64,000 nucleotides of DNA, from the NCBI RefSeq assembly GCF_036375055.1, contig NZ_DASUSQ010000046.1:248001-312000 (forward strand). The letters run 5' to 3'. The notes below the pieces were generated by a model. That model ran no database searches. It saw only the letters and a list, made by a program, of their open reading frames with translations, and was not told the origin of the DNA. Positions 24,845 to 34,195 of the stretch are shown piece by piece (position 1 is the stretch's first letter; each line of letters begins with the position of its first letter). The position numbers and the translations under genes are program-made. This stretch comes from Umezawaea sp036375055 (GTDB lineage: Bacteria > Actinomycetota > Actinomycetes > Mycobacteriales > Pseudonocardiaceae).

Positions 24845-25963
24845 AACCGGTGACGGCTCCGCGGGTGGGGCCCGGCGAACCGACCCCACCCGCGGCGGCA
24901 CCACCGCGGCGCGGCAGCGCCCCGAGCGCGACCGCGGCTCCGGCGGCCTTGCGCTCGGCCCCGTCCGCACGGCGGTGGCACCACCGGGCCTGGCGCGAAC
25001 CGCGGCCGAGGAGTCGATGGCGATCAGCCGCCGGGTCGACGCGGTCGTGCTCTGCTCGTTCCGACGGCCCGACAGCCGAGATCCAGTCAGGACAGGCGTT
25101 GTCGCCGTGCGGCGGACGACAGCCCTGGCACGTCGTACGTCCCCGGTGGTGCCCGAACTCGGCAGCGCGACGAGCCAGGTGTCGTGATTCGCCGAACCGA
25201 CCGCTGTCCCGGCACCACCGATCTGCCCCGCGCAACAACCGCGTCGGGTTGTCGGGGAACCCCGTCGCCGACCTCGGGCACCGGATGGAGTTCCCGCCTT
25301 TCCCGCGCCGCGACCGTGACGGCCACTACGGCCAGGTATTCGACAACTCCTGCGAGAAGCGGCGCTCAAGACCCGTGAAGGCCTCCTCACCAAGCCCGCG
25401 GCCAACGACCAACCGGTGTTCGGCAGCACCCCACCGCGGTCGCCGATCCCGGCACCCGCAGGCTGCCGCGCACCCGCATCCCGTGCGGTCTCGTCCACGG
25501 GTACGGACACGTCGCCTGACCAGCAGCGGTGACTTTTCGAGCGGTACAGGCTCGTGGTTCAGACCACTGACCCCACCCGCCGCGAGCAGGACCAACCGGC
25601 CCGAGGCCCTGCCGCGACGGATGCGCTCACGGCCGCCGACCACCGCGCAGGCCGCCGATTTCGGGTATTCCGGTGAATCGCACAATCCCTCATCCGCGAA
25701 GTCGCTCACCGATTCCACGGTGCCGGGAATCCCAAGGGCCTTTCGACAAAACCACTGTGAAGTCTGCTCGAAGACTATCCAAAGAGGAAGCATCACTCGT
25801 TTGGCCGACGGAAAGAGCAATTGAGACGGCAGATTGTGGGCATTCTTCTGGGAACGCTCCCGTGATAACGTGCCAAAGAGGTGAATGCCGCATACCAATC
25901 GGCACAAATACGCCATTGCCAAGAGCCGCCACCCGGTCCCTGTTCCGCACGGAGGGTGTCCCG
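24845..25963. other. 1.1-kb intergenic region upstream of the SARP-type regulator pair
   Basis: I see no supportable gene here. The left ~700 bp may hold decayed sequence upstream of the AraC remnant. From about 25650 the GC content drops clearly (for example 25800-25920), which fits a promoter/regulatory region for the regulator gene at 25964. A TAACGT hexamer at 25866-25871 matches TANNNT, but no convincing -35 accompanies it. Open frames on both strands through this segment lack domains and ribosome sites. Confidence 0.5.
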
Positions 25964-28900
25964 ATGCCGATGAGCACGACCTCTTCGCTGGTGATCAGGC
26001 TGCTCGGCCCGGTGCGCGCGTGGCGCAACGGCGTGGAGGTCGACCTCGGCACCGCGCGCACGCGCGCCGTGTTCACCGTCCTCGCTATGCGGGCGAACGA
26101 CGCGGTCTCCAAGGACGAGCTGATCGACGGGGTGTGGGGCGACGCGCCGCCCGCGACCGCCGGAGCGAGCCTCCACACCTACATCTCCGCGCTGCGCCGG
26201 GCGCTGGAGCCGGAGCGGTCCAAGCGGTCGGCCGGGGTGGTGCTCACCTCGTCGGGAGCCGGGTACGCACTCCGACTGGACCGCGAGGCGCTGGACGTCC
26301 ACCGCTTCGACCGGCACCGCGAACGGGCGGAGGTCCTGGCGCGGCACGACCCCGAGCGGGCGGTGGCCGAACTGGACGCCGCGCTGGCGCTGTGGGAGGG
26401 CGAGGCGCTGTTCTCCGTGACGGGCCGGTTCGCCGAGTCCCAGCGGTCGCGGTTGCACGAACTGCGACTGGCCGCCGTGGAGCGGCGCGCCGAACTGGCG
26501 CTGCTGCTGGGCTGGCACGCCGACGTGGCGGCCGATCTGGCGGGACTGGTGGTCGAGCACCCGCTGCGGGAAGGTCTGCGGGCGCTGCTGATGTCCGCGC
26601 TGCACCGAGGGGGTAGGCAGGCCGAGGCGCTGGAGGTGTTCCGCGACGCCCGGCACGTGCTGGCCGACGAGCTCGGCATCGAGCCCGGCCCCGCTCTGCG
26701 CGAGGCCCACCGCAGGGTGTTGGAGGGCGATGCGCCCCCACGCCCACCCGCGGCCGGACCGTCCCCGATTCCCCCGACCTCGTCCTCCGCCACTCCCCCG
26801 ACGAGCGGGCCCCGACAGGCGTTGGAACCCCTGGTCGGTCGACGCCGGGAACTCGGGCTGCTGCGGCGCGCGGTGTCCGACGTGGCCGGTGGCCGCGGCG
26901 GGGTCCTGTGGCTGGAGGGTGAACCGGGCATCGGCAAGTCCTCGCTGCTGGCGGCCTGCCTGGCGGGCGCGGACGTCCGCGTGGCCAGGGCGGCGGCCGA
27001 CGAGCTGGGCAGCCGCTTTCCCCTCCGCGTGGTGCTCGACGCCCTCGACGTGTCGGTCACGTCCCCCGACGCGCGCCGCGTCGAGCTGGCCCAGGACCTG
27101 CTGGCCGCGGCGGGCGACCGCGACGCCGCGGGCGACCCGGTGCTCACCGCCATCGATCGCCTGGTGGACCTGGTCCGCGAGCTGTGCGCGGAAGCCCCGC
27201 TGGTGCTGGCGCTCGACGACTTCCAGTGGGCCGACGAGGCCAGCGTGCTGCTGTGGCGCCGGCTGTCGCGCCTGGCGCACCGGCTCTCCCTGCTCCTGAT
27301 CGCGGTGACGCGGCCGGTGCCGCACCGCGAGGACGTGGCGCGGGTGCGGCGCCTGGTCGTGGAGGCGGGCGGACTGGTCGTCCTCGGGCCGCTGGCGGAC
27401 GACGAGGTCACCGCCCTGGTGACCGGTCTGGTGGGCGCCACACCCGGCCGGGGCCTGGACCGGCTCGCGGAATGCGCGGGGGGCAACCCGCTCTACGTCA
27501 AGGAAGTGGTCCACGCGTTGCTGCGTGAGAACGCCGTCACGTTCCACGCCGGGGTCGCCGAGGCGGGGGTGGTGGACCAGCACATGCCGACCTCGCTGGT
27601 GACGGCGCTGACCAGGCGGCTGGCGTTCCTCTCGGCGGAGGCACTGGACCTGCTGCGCCGGGCCGCGCTGCTGGGCACCGCGTTCGCGCCCGGTGACGCG
27701 GCGGTCGTGGCGGGGCAGTCGGTCCGCGAGCTGGTCGCCTCCGTGGAGGAGGCCATGGCGGCCGGCGTCCTGGTCGAGGTGGGCGCCACGTTCGCCTTCC
27801 GGCACCACCTGGTCCACCGCGCCCTCTACCTGGGCACCCCGGCCGCCGTGCGGGGCGCGCTGCACCGCCAGGCCGCCCAAGCCCTCGCGGCGGCCGGGTC
27901 GCCGGTCGACCTGGTCGCGCGGCAGCTGGCCACCGCGTCGACCGCGGTCGACCCCTGGGTGGTGGACTGGCTGGTCGCCAACGCCGACGCGGTCGCGACG
28001 CGAGACCCGGACCTGGCGGTCGCGCTGCTGCGGTCGGCCATCGCGCAGTCGGACGTGCCCGCGGGCGATCGGGAACGGCTCGCCGCCCGGCTGGCCCGCC
28101 TGCTGTTCGGACTCGGCCGCCGCGCCGACGCCGACGCCCGCTACGCGCTGGCCCGCGTCAGGGACCACGACCTGGTCGCCGAGTTGCGCTGGATCCTGGC
28201 CGCCTCGCACCACCGCGAGGGCCGCACCGCGGACGCCGCCGAGGTGCTGCGGGCAGCGGTCGCCGACCGTGCCACGCCGCCCGTCTGGCGGGCCCGCCTG
28301 GAGGCGCTGACCGCGGGCGTGCTGACCGGCGACGTGGGCGAGACCGCCGGACACCGGGCGCTGGAGCTGGCGCGGGAGGTGCGCGACGACTTCGCCGTGG
28401 CGCAGGCCAGGCACGGGCTGTGGCGGGCGGCGACAGCCCGCGGCGACCACGCCGAGGCGTTGCGGCAGGTCGACCAGGCCCTCGCGGTCCCCGTGGCCAC
28501 GGAGGTCCACGCGGACCTGGTGGGCGACAAGGTGTTCACCCTCCAGCACCTCGACCGCCTGGACGAGGCCGATGAGCTGCTGCGCACGACGCGGCCCCAC
28601 CTCGCCGCCGTGGCGCAGTGCTACTGGCGGGGTCGCTGGGCGGACGCGCTCGACCTGGTCGACGGCCACCGGGAGCCGACGCCGAGCCCCTGGCCCCGTG
28701 ACCGCGGGCCGACGCCCCCCGCGCACGGCGTCGCCGCGCTCGTCGCGGTCCGCCAGGACCGGGTGGACGTGGCGCTGCGGCACCTGCGCGCCGGGGCAGA
28801 CCACCGGGAGGACTTCGTGGACGACTTCCGAGCCGCCGCCGAAGCCGTCCTCGCCGAACGCGCCGAACGGGTGGACGACGCGCTCACCGCGCTGACCGGG

Positions 28901-29287
28901 GTGCTCGCGCCCGGCCGCGTGGCGCCCGACCTCCGGTGGCTGCCACTGCTGACGCGGTTGGCGCTGCTGGCGGACGACCGCGACGTGGCGGCACGTGCGG
29001 TCGATCGCGCCGAAGCGGTCGACGGGGCTGGTGCGGTGGCGCTGCGCTGCCGCGGGCTGGTGGACCACGACCCGGTCCTCGTGCTCGACGCGGTGGCCCG
29101 GTACCGGGAGGTGGGTCGGCCGGTGGAGCTGGCCGAGGCGCTGGAGGACGCCGCCGCGGTGCTGGCGGGGCACGGCAGCTGCGACGCGGCCGAGGCGGCG
29201 GTGCGGGAGGCCGTGGCGGTCTACCGCGGTTTCGGCGCGGAGTGGGACGCGCGGCGGGCCGGGGCCCGGTTGCGGCGCGTGGCCTGA
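25964..29287 (+). CDS. SARP/BTAD-type transcriptional regulator with NTPase and TPR-like region (copy 1)
   Basis: 1107 aa from ATG 25964, preceded by GGAGGG at 7-nt spacing. Domains in order: OmpR-type winged helix (about 8-95; IRLLGPVRAWRNGVEV, then HTYISALRRALEPER), BTAD helical domain (~100-245; ALWEGEAL, REGLRALLMSALHRGGRQAE), a Pro/Ser linker, and an AAA/STAND NTPase with Walker A EGEPGIGKSS near 320 and Walker B VLALDDFQWADEAS near 415. A long helical TPR-like C-terminus follows. This AfsR-like layout lacks a C-terminal LuxR HTH. It is followed 196 bp later by a close paralogue. Such regulators activate secondary-metabolism or developmental genes; the CIS locus begins 4-5 kb downstream. 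Confidence 0.9.
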   Translation: MPMSTTSSLVIRLLGPVRAWRNGVEVDLGTARTRAVFTVLAMRANDAVSKDELIDGVWGDAPPATAGASLHTYISALRRALEPERSKRSAGVVLTSSGAGYALRLDREALDVHRFDRHRERAEVLARHDPERAVAELDAALALWEGEALFSVTGRFAESQRSRLHELRLAAVERRAELALLLGWHADVAADLAGLVVEHPLREGLRALLMSALHRGGRQAEALEVFRDARHVLADELGIEPGPALREAHRRVLEGDAPPRPPAAGPSPIPPTSSSATPPTSGPRQALEPLVGRRRELGLLRRAVSDVAGGRGGVLWLEGEPGIGKSSLLAACLAGADVRVARAAADELGSRFPLRVVLDALDVSVTSPDARRVELAQDLLAAAGDRDAAGDPVLTAIDRLVDLVRELCAEAPLVLALDDFQWADEASVLLWRRLSRLAHRLSLLLIAVTRPVPHREDVARVRRLVVEAGGLVVLGPLADDEVTALVTGLVGATPGRGLDRLAECAGGNPLYVKEVVHALLRENAVTFHAGVAEAGVVDQHMPTSLVTALTRRLAFLSAEALDLLRRAALLGTAFAPGDAAVVAGQSVRELVASVEEAMAAGVLVEVGATFAFRHHLVHRALYLGTPAAVRGALHRQAAQALAAAGSPVDLVARQLATASTAVDPWVVDWLVANADAVATRDPDLAVALLRSAIAQSDVPAGDRERLAARLARLLFGLGRRADADARYALARVRDHDLVAELRWILAASHHREGRTADAAEVLRAAVADRATPPVWRARLEALTAGVLTGDVGETAGHRALELAREVRDDFAVAQARHGLWRAATARGDHAEALRQVDQALAVPVATEVHADLVGDKVFTLQHLDRLDEADELLRTTRPHLAAVAQCYWRGRWADALDLVDGHREPTPSPWPRDRGPTPPAHGVAALVAVRQDRVDVALRHLRAGADHREDFVDDFRAAAEAVLAERAERVDDALTALTGVLAPGRVAPDLRWLPLLTRLALLADDRDVAARAVDRAEAVDGAGAVALRCRGLVDHDPVLVLDAVARYREVGRPVELAEALEDAAAVLAGHGSCDAAEAAVREAVAVYRGFGAEWDARRAGARLRRVA

Positions 29288-29483
29288 AGAACCGCGGGGC
29301 GGGAGCTGGGAAGCGGGAGGGGTGTGCGCGTCGATCACGGCGGCACCAGCGGACGGGCGGGTGGGTGCGCGTCGGTGCGGTGAGCACGTTCGGCATCGGA
29401 CGTGACCGCGACCCGGAAGACCTCCGGGAAGCAGGCGTGAGGACGTGCTCCGCGACCTGAGGAGCCTTGGGAGGGCGGGCGGG

Positions 29484-32400
29484 ATGTCGGAGTTGCGGTT
29501 GGTCGTGCTGGGGCCGGTGCGCGCGTGGATCGGGAACCGGGAGGTGCCGCTGGGCTCGGCACACCCCAGAGCGGTGTTCGCGATGCTCGCGCTGCGCACG
29601 GGCGCGGCCGTGCGGCGGGACGACCTGGTGGCCGGGGTGTGGGGCCGAGACGCGCCCGCCACGGCGGAAGGCAGCGTCCACACCTACATCTCGTTGCTGC
29701 GCAGGGCCCTGGAGCCGGACCGGGCGCGCGGGGCGGCCTCGCGGGTGCTGGAGTCGGTCGGGTCGGGCTACCGCCTGCGGTGGGCGCAGGCCGCCTCGGA
29801 CCTGGCGGAGTTCCGGGCGCTGCGGGCGCGGGGTCGGCAGCAGCTGGCCGACGGCGACGCGGACGCGGCACTGGGCTCGCTCGACGCGGCTCTGGGGCTG
29901 TGGCGGGGTGAGGCGCTGGCGGGCTTGAGCGGACCGTTCGCCGAGACCCGGCGGCGGGAGCTGGCCACGGAGCGGACCACCGCGCGGGAGCTGCGCGCCG
30001 AGGCGGCCCTGGCGACCGGCGGGCACACCGACGTGATCGCGGACCTCGGCGCGCTGGTCGCCGAGGAACCGCTGCGGGAACGGGCGCGCGAGCTGCTGGT
30101 GCTGGCCCTGCACCGCGACGGGCGCGGCGCGGAGGCGCTGGAGGTGTTCCGCGACGCCCGCCGGGTGCTGGTGACCGAACTGGGCGTGGAACCGGGGCCG
30201 GGGCTGCGCGCCGCGCAGCAGCTCGTGCTCAGCGGCACGCCCACCACTCCGGTTCCCCCGCGCCCCGCACCGCCGCGGGCTCCCACCGCCACCCACGCGT
30301 CCCCCGACCGCTCGGCACCTCATCGCCCAGCACCGCCGGATCTCCCAGCACCGCCGGACGCGGCACCGGTGGTCCGCACCTCCGACGAGCCGGTCCTGGT
30401 GGGCCGCCGCGCCGAGCTGGCCGCGATCTCGCGGGCGGTCGACGACCTGTCCGCCGGACGCGGCGGGACGCTGTGGGTCGAGGGTGAGATGGGCATCGGC
30501 AAGTCGGCGCTGCTGGCCGTCGCACTGGCACGGGCCGGGCTGGCGGGGCACCCGACGGCCCACGCCGTGGCCGACGAGATGGACGGCCGCTTCCCCCTCC
30601 GGCTCGCTCTGGACGCCCTGGACGTGGATCCCGCCGCCGCCGACCCGCGGCGCGCGGCCGTGGCTCGGGTGCTGCGCGAGCGGCAGTCCGTCGGATCGAT
30701 CTTCGCGAGCGGCGACCCGGTCGCGGTCGGCGTCGACCGGCTGGTGGCCCTGGTGGAGGCGCTGTGCGCCGACGCACCCCTGGTGCTGGTGCTGGACGAC
30801 CTCCAGTGGGCCGACGAGGCCAGCACCGAGGTGTGGCGCAGGCTCGGCGCGCTGACCCGGCACCTACCGCTGCTGCTGCTGGGCGCGGCGCGCCCGGTGC
30901 CGCACCGGCCGGAGGTGGCCCGCCTGCGCCGCGTCACGGAGTCCGGTGGTGGCGTGGTGCTGGACCTGGCGCCGTTGGCGGACGCGGACGTGGCGGACAT
31001 CGTCCGGCGGCGGGTGGGCGCACCGCCCGGTCCGGCGCTGCGCGAGATCGCCGCGCGGACGGGCGGCAACCCGCTGTGCGTGCGGGAGGTCGCGGACGCC
31101 CTGCTGCGCGAGCGGCTGGTGGTCGTCGGCACCGACGTGGCCGAGGTGGACGAGCACGCCTTCGACCGGGTCCCCGGTTCGCTGGTGTCCGCGGTCGACG
31201 GGCGCCTGGACCTGGTCTCCGCCCCCACGCGCGAGGTGCTGCGGTGGGCGGCGCTGCTGGGCTGCGAGTTCTCGGTCGACGATCTGGCCGTCGTGCTGGG
31301 CCGCCCGGTGGCGGACCTGGTGACGCCGTTCGAGGAGGCCGCCGCGGCGGGGGTGCTGCGCGATGCCGGGACGCGCATCGCGTTCCGGCACCCGGTGCTG
31401 CGGCAGGCGCTGCACGAGAGGACACCCGCGGCGCTGCGCGACGTCCTGCACCAGCAGGCCGCGCAGGCGCTCGCGCAGGCCGGGGCACCGGTCGACCACG
31501 TGGCCGAGCAGTTGCTGGCCGCGTCCGGGGACGTCGGAGCGTGGGTGGTGGACTGGCTGCTGGTGCGGGCGCCCGCGCTGGTCTGCGAGGCGCCGCTGGT
31601 CGCGGTCGAGCTGCTGCGGCGGGCGCTGCGGTCCACGGCCGTGCCCGACGAGCGCGCCGCGACGCTGCGGGCGCACCTGAGCAGCGCGCTGTTCCGGATC
31701 GGCCGGGACGCCGAGGCCGAGGACCACGCCCGGCGGGCCCTGCCGCGGCTGCGCGACCCGGACCGGATCGCGGAGGTCCAGTGGACGACGGCCTACGTCC
31801 CCTTCCGCGCGTCACGGCCGGAGCAGGCGCTGACGTCGCTGCGGGACACGCTGGCCGACCCGGCGCTGCCCGACGCGTGGCGGGCCCGGCTGCTGTCGCT
31901 GCTGGCGCTGGTGCAGCGCGCCGGGCTCGACGACCTCGACGCGGCGGCGACGAGCGCGCGCGAGTCCATCGAGGTCGGGGAACGCGCGGCCGACCCGTTC
32001 GCCATCGGCCAGTCCCTGGAGGTGCTCTGGCAGGTCGACGCGGCGCGGCGCGACTACGTGAGCGCGCTCGCCTACCTGGACCGGGCGCTGGACGTGGTGG
32101 GCACCGACGTCAGCCTCACCGACCTGAAGCTGGTGCTGCTGGACAACCGCGTGTTCACGCTCCAGTGCCTGGACCGGCTCGACGAGGCGACCGACGCGGT
32201 GCGGCTGGCGTTCGACGCGGCCAAGCAGGGCGCGCCCGTGGCGGCCCTCCAGGTCGGCGCGGCCGTTCACCAGTTCTGGCTCGGCGGGTGGAACGAGGCG
32301 GTGGACCGCCTCGGCGCGGCGCTCGGGGACCACTCGGGCATCACCGGGTTCGGCCTGCGCGAGGGCGGGTTGATGCTGCTGCACGGCGTCGCCGCGCTGA

Positions 32401-32978
32401 TCGCCGCGCACCGGGACGACGACCTGGCGCTCAGGCGGCACCTGCACGCGGGTCTCACGCTGCCCCTGGCGACCGCGGCGAACCGGGAGAACTGCGACTT
32501 CCTGGTGGCGGCACGGGCCGCCGCGGCGTACCGGAACGGCGACCACGCCGACGCGATCGGGTTGCTGGGCGGGATCCTCGACACCCGCTACGCCCAGATG
32601 ATGCTGCGGCACCAGTGGCTGCCCGATCTGGTCCGGGTGGCGCTCGACTGCGACGACCGGGCGACGGCCCGCGCCGCCGTCGAGGCCTGCGAGGCCGAGG
32701 CGGCCAGGGAACCGATCGCGGCCAGGGCCGCCGCGGCGGCGCGGCGATGCCGCTGCGTGCTGGCGGAGGACCCGGACGGGCTCACGGAGGTCGCCGCGCA
32801 CTACCGCTCGGTGGGCCGGGTGTTCGAGTCGGCGCAGACGCTGGAGGACCGCGCGGTCCTGCTCGCCCGACGGGGGCGGGATCCTGAGGCCGGCGCGGCG
32901 CTGCGCGAGGCGGTCGGTCTCTACCGCGGCCTGGGCGCGGCGTGGGACGTCCGCCGGGCCACCACCCGCGTCGGCTGA
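29484..32978 (+). CDS. SARP/BTAD-type transcriptional regulator with NTPase and TPR-like region (copy 2)
   Basis: 1164 aa from ATG 29484 after GGGAGGGCGGG. It has the same architecture as the preceding gene and is recognisably a paralogue along its whole length. The shared opening is VLGPVRAWIGNREVPLG (copy 1 has LLGPVRAWRNGVEVDLG). It carries BTAD segments LREDRARELL-like, EVFRDARRVLVTELGVEPGP, Walker A EGEMGIGKSA near 332, and Walker B VLVLDDLQWADEAS near 432. Pro-rich linker ~255-300. Copy 2 has a fuller C-terminal TPR-like region. Tandem duplication with divergence is the simplest origin. Targets unknown. Confidence 0.9.
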   Translation: MSELRLVVLGPVRAWIGNREVPLGSAHPRAVFAMLALRTGAAVRRDDLVAGVWGRDAPATAEGSVHTYISLLRRALEPDRARGAASRVLESVGSGYRLRWAQAASDLAEFRALRARGRQQLADGDADAALGSLDAALGLWRGEALAGLSGPFAETRRRELATERTTARELRAEAALATGGHTDVIADLGALVAEEPLRERARELLVLALHRDGRGAEALEVFRDARRVLVTELGVEPGPGLRAAQQLVLSGTPTTPVPPRPAPPRAPTATHASPDRSAPHRPAPPDLPAPPDAAPVVRTSDEPVLVGRRAELAAISRAVDDLSAGRGGTLWVEGEMGIGKSALLAVALARAGLAGHPTAHAVADEMDGRFPLRLALDALDVDPAAADPRRAAVARVLRERQSVGSIFASGDPVAVGVDRLVALVEALCADAPLVLVLDDLQWADEASTEVWRRLGALTRHLPLLLLGAARPVPHRPEVARLRRVTESGGGVVLDLAPLADADVADIVRRRVGAPPGPALREIAARTGGNPLCVREVADALLRERLVVVGTDVAEVDEHAFDRVPGSLVSAVDGRLDLVSAPTREVLRWAALLGCEFSVDDLAVVLGRPVADLVTPFEEAAAAGVLRDAGTRIAFRHPVLRQALHERTPAALRDVLHQQAAQALAQAGAPVDHVAEQLLAASGDVGAWVVDWLLVRAPALVCEAPLVAVELLRRALRSTAVPDERAATLRAHLSSALFRIGRDAEAEDHARRALPRLRDPDRIAEVQWTTAYVPFRASRPEQALTSLRDTLADPALPDAWRARLLSLLALVQRAGLDDLDAAATSARESIEVGERAADPFAIGQSLEVLWQVDAARRDYVSALAYLDRALDVVGTDVSLTDLKLVLLDNRVFTLQCLDRLDEATDAVRLAFDAAKQGAPVAALQVGAAVHQFWLGGWNEAVDRLGAALGDHSGITGFGLREGGLMLLHGVAALIAAHRDDDLALRRHLHAGLTLPLATAANRENCDFLVAARAAAAYRNGDHADAIGLLGGILDTRYAQMMLRHQWLPDLVRVALDCDDRATARAAVEACEAEAAREPIAARAAAAARRCRCVLAEDPDGLTEVAAHYRSVGRVFESAQTLEDRAVLLARRGRDPEAGAALREAVGLYRGLGAAWDVRRATTRVG

Positions 32979-33432
32979 GCACCGACGCGCTGTCCCGCCA
33001 TCACCGGCCCCGGTCGTCGACCAGGCGACCGGTGGTGCGCAACCGATCCGTCCGCTCGGCGCGGTACGTCGGCGCACCCCCGGTCCGTCCACACTGAGCG
33101 GCACGTCAGCACATCCCCGATCCGTCCACACTGAGCGGCACGTCAGCACATCCCCGATCCGTCCACTCCACGCGGCACGTCAGCACATCCCCGGTCCCTC
33201 CTCCTGCGGCGCGGCGCCGTGCCCGCGGCGAGTCCGCCCCGCCCCTCCGCGGGTGGAGTGCTACTCATCCCCCTCCGCCGGGGCGCCGATCACCCCATCG
33301 GCCGACATCACCCAGTCCCTGCCCGGCCGGGCGACCCGCGCCCCGGTCGTCTCCCGCGCTCCTCGCCGCACCAGGTACACCACCCGTCTCGGCCGGGCAC
33401 GTTCCCGTTTGGCAGCCAGGGCCTCGTCCACC
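32979..33432. other. 454-bp intergenic region with tandem repeats
   Basis: This gap separates copy 2 of the SARP-type regulators from the convergent LuxR-type gene. Its centre is the 37-bp repeat array (33037-33197). Between 32990 and 33036 there is a loose hairpin (CACCGG...GGTCG/CGACC...GGTG) that may terminate the regulator gene. No gene is supported. Confidence 0.5.
33037..33197. repeat. 37-bp direct tandem repeat array (about 4.4 copies)
   Basis: Copies: degenerate 33037-33073, 33074-33108 (35 nt), 33109-33145 and 33146-33182 (37 nt each), and a partial at 33183-33197. The shared core reads GATCCGTCCACACTGAGCGG followed by CACGTCAGCACATCCCC. There are no unique spacers, so it is not a CRISPR array. 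It lies in a non-coding convergent region next to the CIS locus. Confidence 0.85.
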
Positions 33433-34053
33433 TCAGATCATCCCCTTCCGCAGTGCGTAGGCGACCGCGTGCGGCCGGTTGCGCAGGTTGAGCCTGGTGG
33501 TCAACCCGTAGAAGACGTTCTTGATCGTGCGCTCGGCGTAGCACAACCTGTCCGCGATCTCGGCGGTGCCCAGACCGTCGGCCATCAACCGCAGCACGTC
33601 GGCCTCGCGCGGCGTCAGCTTGGGCACGCTCGTGTCCGGCGACACCAGGGCCCGCTGGAGCCGCTCCACGTGCTTGAGCAGCTCCGCCACCAGGCTGGGC
33701 GGCATGACCCCGCCGCCCGAGGCCGCCGCCAGAACACTGCGCAGGACTCCCGCGCCGGTCGCGGCGGTGCGGGGCAGGATCGCCACCACCCGGTGCTCCA
33801 CCGCGGCGAGCACGTCCCTCTCGCCGACCTCGTCGAGCACCAGCACCACCGGCGCCCCGATGTCGGTGGCCACCCGCCGCAGTCCGGTCAGCACCTCCGG
33901 GCTGATCCGGTCGACGGCGACCACGACCACGTTCGCCGTCGCCCGCTGGTCCCAGTCCAGGACCTCGATCTCGGCCCGCCCGCCGAGGTAGCTGGTCAAC
34001 CCCGCCATGCTCAGGTGATCCGCCGTCTGGACGACGACCCGAACTCGTTCCAC
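33433..34053 (-). CDS. LuxR-type regulator (CIS-locus paralogue A)
   Basis: 206 aa from GTG 34053, the start with a GGAGG five bases away; a longer upstream frame is not supported. The N-terminal ~120 residues resemble a receiver domain lacking the usual phospho-Asp context (VVVVAVDRISPEVL). The C-terminal LuxR HTH is LTPREADVLRLMADGLGTAE, then IADRLCYAERTIKNVFYGLT, ending AYALRKGMI. It is paralogous to the regulator at 55504-56127 (same AERTIKNV/SERTVKNV HTH, same RNRAHAVGYVMRHGLI-like end). It is placed just beyond the last gene of the structural operon, so the two regulators bracket the CIS locus. Confidence 0.85.
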   Translation of the reverse strand: MERVRVVVQTADHLSMAGLTSYLGGRAEIEVLDWDQRATANVVVVAVDRISPEVLTGLRRVATDIGAPVVLVLDEVGERDVLAAVEHRVVAILPRTAATGAGVLRSVLAAASGGGVMPPSLVAELLKHVERLQRALVSPDTSVPKLTPREADVLRLMADGLGTAEIADRLCYAERTIKNVFYGLTTRLNLRNRPHAVAYALRKGMI

Positions 34054-34195
34054 CGCTGCCTCCACAGGTCCGGTTCCCGATCCCGAGTCTGCGAGGCGCG
34101 GCTTCACGCGCTCTCCAACGCGTCTACAAGAGTTCTTCACGGCCCTCGCGCCGACTCCGCCGCCAATCCCCCGCACCGCACCGCACCGGTCCCGG

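Noticed and set aside
25326..25922. 198-aa minus-strand frame in the lower-GC region
   Set aside because: No domain, no ribosome site, atypical codon use; more likely regulatory DNA upstream of the regulator gene.
25793..29683. 1296-residue minus-strand open frame opposite the first SARP-type regulator
   Set aside because: Arg/Gly/Gln-rich antisense shadow of a well-supported gene; no recognisable domain.
28884..30863. 659-residue minus-strand open frame spanning both SARP-type genes
   Set aside because: Antisense shadow; it crosses two real genes and has a low-complexity Pro/Arg-rich end.
33037..33197. Possible CRISPR array
   Set aside because: The units are contiguous with no unique spacers and there are no cas genes; it is a simple tandem repeat.
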